This document shows, piece after piece, positions 16,436 to 20,537 of a stretch of 20,537 nucleotides of DNA. A model generated the notes under the pieces. It was given only the letters and a program-made list of their open reading frames with translations, ran no database searches and was not told the origin of the DNA. The first letter of the stretch is position 1. Each line of letters opens with the position of its first letter. Position numbers and translations under genes: made by a program. Origin of the DNA: Pelargonium nanum (taxonomy: Eukaryota; Streptophyta; Magnoliopsida; Geraniales; Geraniaceae); NCBI GenBank assembly GCA_036897485.1, contig JAYMTF010001936.1, forward strand, positions 1-20,537, read 5' to 3'.

Positions 16436-19400
16436 TCACTTTTGTTCTTTAGTGGGTTCAAGGTAGGGATTCAGTCCAAGTTGTTTCCTTGTCTTTCCCA
16501 CAAACAAGTCCCCAGACTTCAACATGCCAGGAATGCGTCCAAGAATTGTCAAAAATGGAAACTGGGCCACTGCTTCCTTCCTCCCGAATGAAACAAATGC
16601 AATTGGTAAACCAGGACTGTAGCTAACCATCTTGTCCTCTCTCCCAGTCATCAATAACTTTATGTTTTTGGAAGTCACAAGAGCATGCCTTTGGGCCAGA
16701 TACCCCTGTTTGATTTCCTGGCAATAAAAAAAAACAAAAACAAAAAAAAAACATTATTCTTATTATCATAGAAGTGTAACAAAAGAGTTTCCCTGATATA
16801 TGAAGAAGTCTTGAATATTAGATGAAAAAATAATTAAACATAAGCTATATGAAGGTATCATGACATAACATAATCAGTCAAATACAAATAATAAATGGCT
16901 GTACTACTTAACAATTACTATGGTTTGTGAATAGCTAAAAGGGCAGGCAAGTTTCTTTGTGTGGAATCTTTCAATGGGTCTGTAGAGAGCTGAGAGCCAC
17001 ACATGTCTGTCTATGTTGTAAACCAACCTGCATCTGAGTAGCTCTAATAAGTCAAAAGCTTATAATTCAAGATAATCTTTGCTTCAATGTTAGAGCAGTG
17101 GATGCATGTCCCCAATCCAACAATCTCAAGCCATATTGGTCAATGGAACATCTGATGATGACAACAGTCTAAATAATATGATTTTCATATGCCTTGTAAA
17201 ACAGTGTAAAAAAAATTTAAGCTACTTCAGGCTACTTGGATTAACTTCACTTTCACTGACAACATAGAACAACTAATCCCACACAAACAAAATAATGTGT
17301 TGATTAGAGGATTTAAAACAAAGCAAGTTGATTTTCAACTCTCAAAATTATCCTCACATTTTATATAATCACCTAACCAATCTAAAACAAAAAAGAAGAA
17401 GATGCATTTAACTGTCTCTCACCTATGAGAGCCCAAATCACAACTCTGTCCAAAGACCGAATTCAGACAAAAGAAAACTAAAACCTGGAAAGAGGTAGTC
17501 AGTCTGGTATTGGCAGGTAAGACCCTGACTATTACCCCTGCAAAAAGTTCAGATGGTATCTACTCTTTCATCTTAGAGATGTTAAGTATCATCTCAGGCA
17601 AGTAATGGGCAAAATACAAATGTAATAGCCAACAAAGATAAATTAAGATAGACACGATCAACTTACTGGAATATCGGTAACATCGCCTACAGCAAAAATA
17701 TTTTTGTAACCCCGAACTCTCAATTTGTCATCAACCATCAATCTTCCTCGAAGATCCATTTTATCTCTCAAAATAGTATCCGAAAGCCAAGATGTACCCA
17801 TAGCTAACCCTGTACATACAAAGTAACAATCGGCTTGTATAATTTGTCCTTTAGAAGTCTGATAATATCCATCTGATCCGGTGCTCAAGTCAATGGATTG
17901 ATTTAAGAGTACTTCGACATTCTTAGATATGAGCCAATCAAATGCTTTCTGGGAAGCCCTCGCACCAATAAATTCTAGCAACCTAGACCCCCTATGTACC
18001 AGTGTCAGCTTCTTTTCTGGAAAGTCAAAAGCAATTTCACCAGCTAGTTCCACACCAGTGGGCCCCCCACCAATAATCAAAATTGACTTAGCAGATTTTA
18101 TTTTCCCATACTCTGCAATTGCAAAGGGAATGAAGTCAGAGTGGATGCATATTAAACAAAGCTCATGATACCGACATTCATGTTGTCGGTTAGAACAAAA
18201 TAGGAAACTTGAATTTGCCATGTATCTGTATGTATTTACCTGCCTGGTAATAAGCAAGCTTCTGAGTTCTACTTGTGGCGGCATAACCTACGTGTCCTGA
18301 GGCAATAACAAGATAATCATATTCTATCAATCTGCCATCCGCAGTCATCACTTCACTTTCTGTTACATTAACTGCATAGGATGTGATAGTCTCCACTTCT
18401 GGAAGGTATTCACTACGATCAATCAGTGCTCTCTCAGCAAATGATGGCTCCACAAATGCTCTCACACTCGCCCATGGAATCTCAAAATACTCATTCCTGA
18501 TGTCATTTCATTTCAACAATCAAGATATATATGGTACAAAAGAAGAATGATGAAAAGATTCGACAAGTAGTGGGAAAGAATAGATGCTTGCCGGATTTTC
18601 AAAGTTAAAACCATAAGTTGCGGTGTGAAGCACATGACCATGTAGAAGAAACTTAAAGAGAATCAGTTTAAAAGAGATAATATAGCCTAAACTTCAGACC
18701 TCAGAGACTAAGGTGAAACCCCTCCACAATCAACACTTGACCAAAAAGAGGCAAAATGTCTACCACAATTTGTTCCATGAGGGTGAGCCTCGACACAATG
18801 GTAAAGTTTTTGCATTGTGACCTCAAAGGCACAGGTTTTGAGTTAGAGAAACAGTCTTTCTACAAATATAGAGTTAGAACTACGTACATAAATGATTCTC
18901 CCCGAACCCCCCAACGGTGGGAGCAAGATGAACCATAAGTGGTAGACAAAACCTATCCTAAAAGTTAAGCTTGAGACTAATGATATCATTCACTACCATG
19001 TCAAAAACACTACAATGCAAAAGATGGCAACATCAAAGTTTTTAGTACCAACTCAACAATCTTCCAAACCAGTCCAATCACCAAATTCATACTATCCTCG
19101 ACAAAGAGTATTCGAGCCATGTTAATTCGTTGCTTGTTTGAATAAGTATATAAACATTTCTCACTGAAAATGCAACATCCCCACCAAAATGCACAAAATA
19201 TTATGCAAATAGAAGCTCAAAGATTCAACAGAGCTCCAGAACACACACAAGTCATGCATAAGAGGAAATTCATGAGGAGGCTTAATTTACATGACATTGT
19301 TGAATGAGCTCGGAATTAAAGCAAACAGGTGGTGTGCATGAGTTGAAGGAGCTTACGTATCAATGAGAGTAACTTGGGCGAAAGATTGGAGGTGGTAGGA

Positions 19401-19517
19401 GACGAAAGAGCCACCGACTCCGCCACCGACGACGACCACCCTCCTCCTCCCCTCTAATTCTGATTCATCGCTGAACGGCTCCGATTCCGAACCCCAAACC
19501 CAATTCCACAACCACAT
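16436..19517 (-). CDS. FAD/NAD(P)-dependent oxidoreductase, AIFM2/FSP1 (AMID) type
   Basis: Four exons on the minus strand (19517-19357, 18496-18240, 18112-17667, 16717-16436) join in frame to 381 residues. The start ATG has an in-frame TAA two codons upstream. Residues 27-36 (VVVVGGGVGG) form the FAD-binding GxGxxG motif. EYFEIPWASVRAFVEPSFAE is a family block. LIIGGGPTGVELAGEIAFDF (from about residue 151) is the NAD(P)H-binding GGGxxGxE motif. CYFVCTG and NIFAVGDVTDIPE (about 277-289) form the second FAD contact, with GD preceding TDIP. LFVGKTRKQLGLNP lies near the C-terminus. The human relative FSP1 reduces ubiquinone and vitamin K at membranes; the plant activity is inferred from family only. 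Length is close to that of Arabidopsis relatives such as At3g44190. The N-terminus MWLWNWVWG is unusually Trp-rich and may bind membrane. Introns are 860, 127 and 949 bp. Confidence 0.93.
16718..17666 (-). other. Intron 3 of the FSP1-like gene
   Basis: The intron is 949 bp, with donor CCA|GTAAGT at 17666-17665 and acceptor ATTGCCAG before 16717. It is AT-rich with no coding content and no clear transposon that I can identify. Confidence 0.85.
18497..19356 (-). other. Intron 1 of the FSP1-like gene
   Basis: The intron is 860 bp, with donor ATAC|GTAAGC and acceptor GACATCAG. It splits the codon for Thr54. It contains an Au-like SINE in the opposite orientation to the gene. Confidence 0.85.
18781..18930 (+). 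mobile_element. Au-like SINE in intron 1 of the FSP1-like gene
   Basis: The head GTGAGCCTCGACACAATGGT AAAG matches the A-box region of Au-type plant SINEs. CACAGGTTTTGAGTTAGAG occupies the place of the B box (normally GGTTCGAGTC, here decayed). AAACAGTCTTTCTACAAATA and the CCCCGAACCCCCCAACGGTGGGAGC block match the body of that family. The usual 3' end (GGGAGC followed by a short tail) is near 18921-18930. It lies on the plus strand, antisense to the host gene. The exact ends and target duplication were not resolved. Confidence 0.6.
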
Positions 19518-20314
19518 CAATTAATAATCCACAAAATTCAAACCTAAATGCAGAAAATGCCTCCGATCAAAAAGCAACCGGCGGCGGAGATATAAAGTTC
19601 CCGGTTTCCCTTAATTCTCCAAGAAAACCAGGACACCACAGAAACGCCTCCACCCCGAAATCTTCTATTCCGATCAAGCGCCGCCTCAACGGAGGTGGAG
19701 GTGTTCACGGAATATATTTTTTATTTATTATTTATTCTTATATTTGATCTGTTTGATATCGTAAAATCCAGCTTTGACATCATCGAATTGTTCCCAAACA
19801 CGCCGATTTTGTTTCTCCACGTCATCGACATACGTTCGACTTTCAGACAAACTGGATTGAAAATTTTCGTACGCATGCTATTTATTTATTTTGGAGTAAA
19901 TTAAAAATGACTGCAAGTAATTGTCGCATTTATTAGTTTTGACGGAATTTTTCAAAAATGTCAAAGTACTTTCTCGAGTTGTTGAGCAATTGTTTTGAAT
20001 TATTATAAATACTGCCACAAATTTTTTATTTTACAAAATTATATAAAATACGAAACAAATAAAATGAAAAGAATTTTCGTTCTCATTATTTAATTGATTC
20101 AAACAATTAAAAGAATGATAATGATAATGAAAATGAAGGGAATAATAATATTACAAAACCACTGCAAAGGAATTTCGAGTAAACGTAAATGAAATATTTT
20201 ATAACTGTAACTTTCGCATGTGTAATATATTTAATGAAAATGGTACCTATTGGTACATATATTTTACATGCATCTTTTTTCATCATTAAATATGTGTGAT
20301 TACACCAAATAATG
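19518..20314. other. Upstream region of the FSP1-like gene
   Basis: From 19518 to about 19710 the sequence is GC-richer and should hold the 5' UTR and core promoter of the minus-strand oxidoreductase gene. TTTATATCT in minus orientation near 19590 is a possible but weak TATA box. From about 19710 the sequence is strongly AT-rich, with no gene that I can support on either strand. Confidence 0.5.
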
Positions 20315-20316
20315 TA

Positions 20317-20537
20317 TACTCCATCTGTCCCAAAATGTGTTTCTTGTTTCCATTTTTTGCAAAAATTAAGAATTACCACATAATTGAATGTGTTTCCAAT
20401 ATTACCCTCACTTTCCCACCTACACCCCATGTGCAGTTCAGATCTGTCCACGTGCAGTTCAGATCTGTCCACGTGCAGTTCATAAGTGATAAGTGTAATA
20501 TGGGAAAAACAATAATATAATAACCTAAAAATAGAAA
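20317..20537 (+). mobile_element. Left end of a Stowaway-like MITE (Tc1/mariner), partial
   Basis: TA followed by CTCCATCTGTCCCAAAATG resembles the Stowaway terminal repeat CTCCCTCCGTCCCAAA, with its TA target. The other terminus would be to the right, outside the window. Low-to-moderate confidence, because the terminus has two mismatches to the common form and the partner end is unseen. Confidence 0.4.
20429..20482 (+). repeat. 21-bp tandem repeat containing CACGTG
   Basis: GTGCAGTTCA occurs at 20431, 20452 and 20473, a strict 21-base period. The intervening GATCTGTCCAC is identical between the first and second intervals. Copies 2 and 3 carry CCACGTG, a G-box core; copy 1 has CCATGTG instead. 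There are about 2.6 copies in total. Confidence 0.9.

Noticed and set aside
17929..18168. 79-codon plus frame
   Set aside because: Antisense shadow of exon 3 of the FSP1-like gene.
1..20537. CRISPR arrays, bacterial operons, tRNA or rRNA genes, gene cluster or novel multi-gene system
   Set aside because: None seen. The genes are ordinary plant nuclear genes with unrelated roles; tRNA-like boxes occur only in SINE contexts and do not fold into a recognisable full tRNA.

Overview
The window is nuclear DNA from a flowering plant, most probably a eudicot. The genes are spaced out and interrupted by GT-AG introns. Non-coding DNA is AT-rich, the protein families are plant versions, and the spacers carry tRNA-type SINEs and CACTA-like transposon pieces. 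Species cannot be fixed from the sequence.

Four protein-coding genes can be read. (1) At 1-690 (+) is the C-terminal 229 residues of a DUF266 / BC10-like (GT14-related) glycosyltransferase, whose 3' UTR probably contains a 1.26-kb intron. (2) At 7468-9915 (+) is a four-exon gene for a 288-residue group-E-like bZIP protein, the family often labelled 'uncharacterized protein At4g06598'. A 5' UTR intron and three chained upstream ORFs precede it. (3) At 10645-14013 (-) is a seven-exon gene for a 236-residue VPS60/CHMP5-type ESCRT-III protein. (4) At 16436-19517 (-) is a four-exon gene for a 381-residue FAD/NAD(P)-dependent oxidoreductase of the AIFM2/FSP1 (AMID) type. The exons of genes 2-4 join in frame and reproduce the family domain order without frameshifts.

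The bZIP and VPS60 genes converge, with 729 bp between stop codons. VPS60 and the oxidoreductase lie in tandem on the minus strand, separated by 2.4 kb. The genes look like unrelated neighbours: wall glycosylation, transcription, endosomal sorting and membrane redox. There is no sign of a gene cluster or a new multi-gene system.

The spacer from 2.3 to 6.4 kb is a transposon-rich promoter region. It holds a SINE with a perfect 11-bp target-site duplication, a second SINE-like sequence, and a 459-bp CACTA-type element with an internal ~170-bp tandem duplication. A second CACTA-like sequence (14272-~14940) lies about 260 bp upstream of the VPS60 start. An Au-like SINE sits in intron 1 of the oxidoreductase gene, and a Stowaway-like end with a 21-bp tandem repeat lies at the right edge. 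The most interesting coding-level points are the uORF chain of the bZIP gene and the replacement of the invariant bZIP asparagine by lysine.
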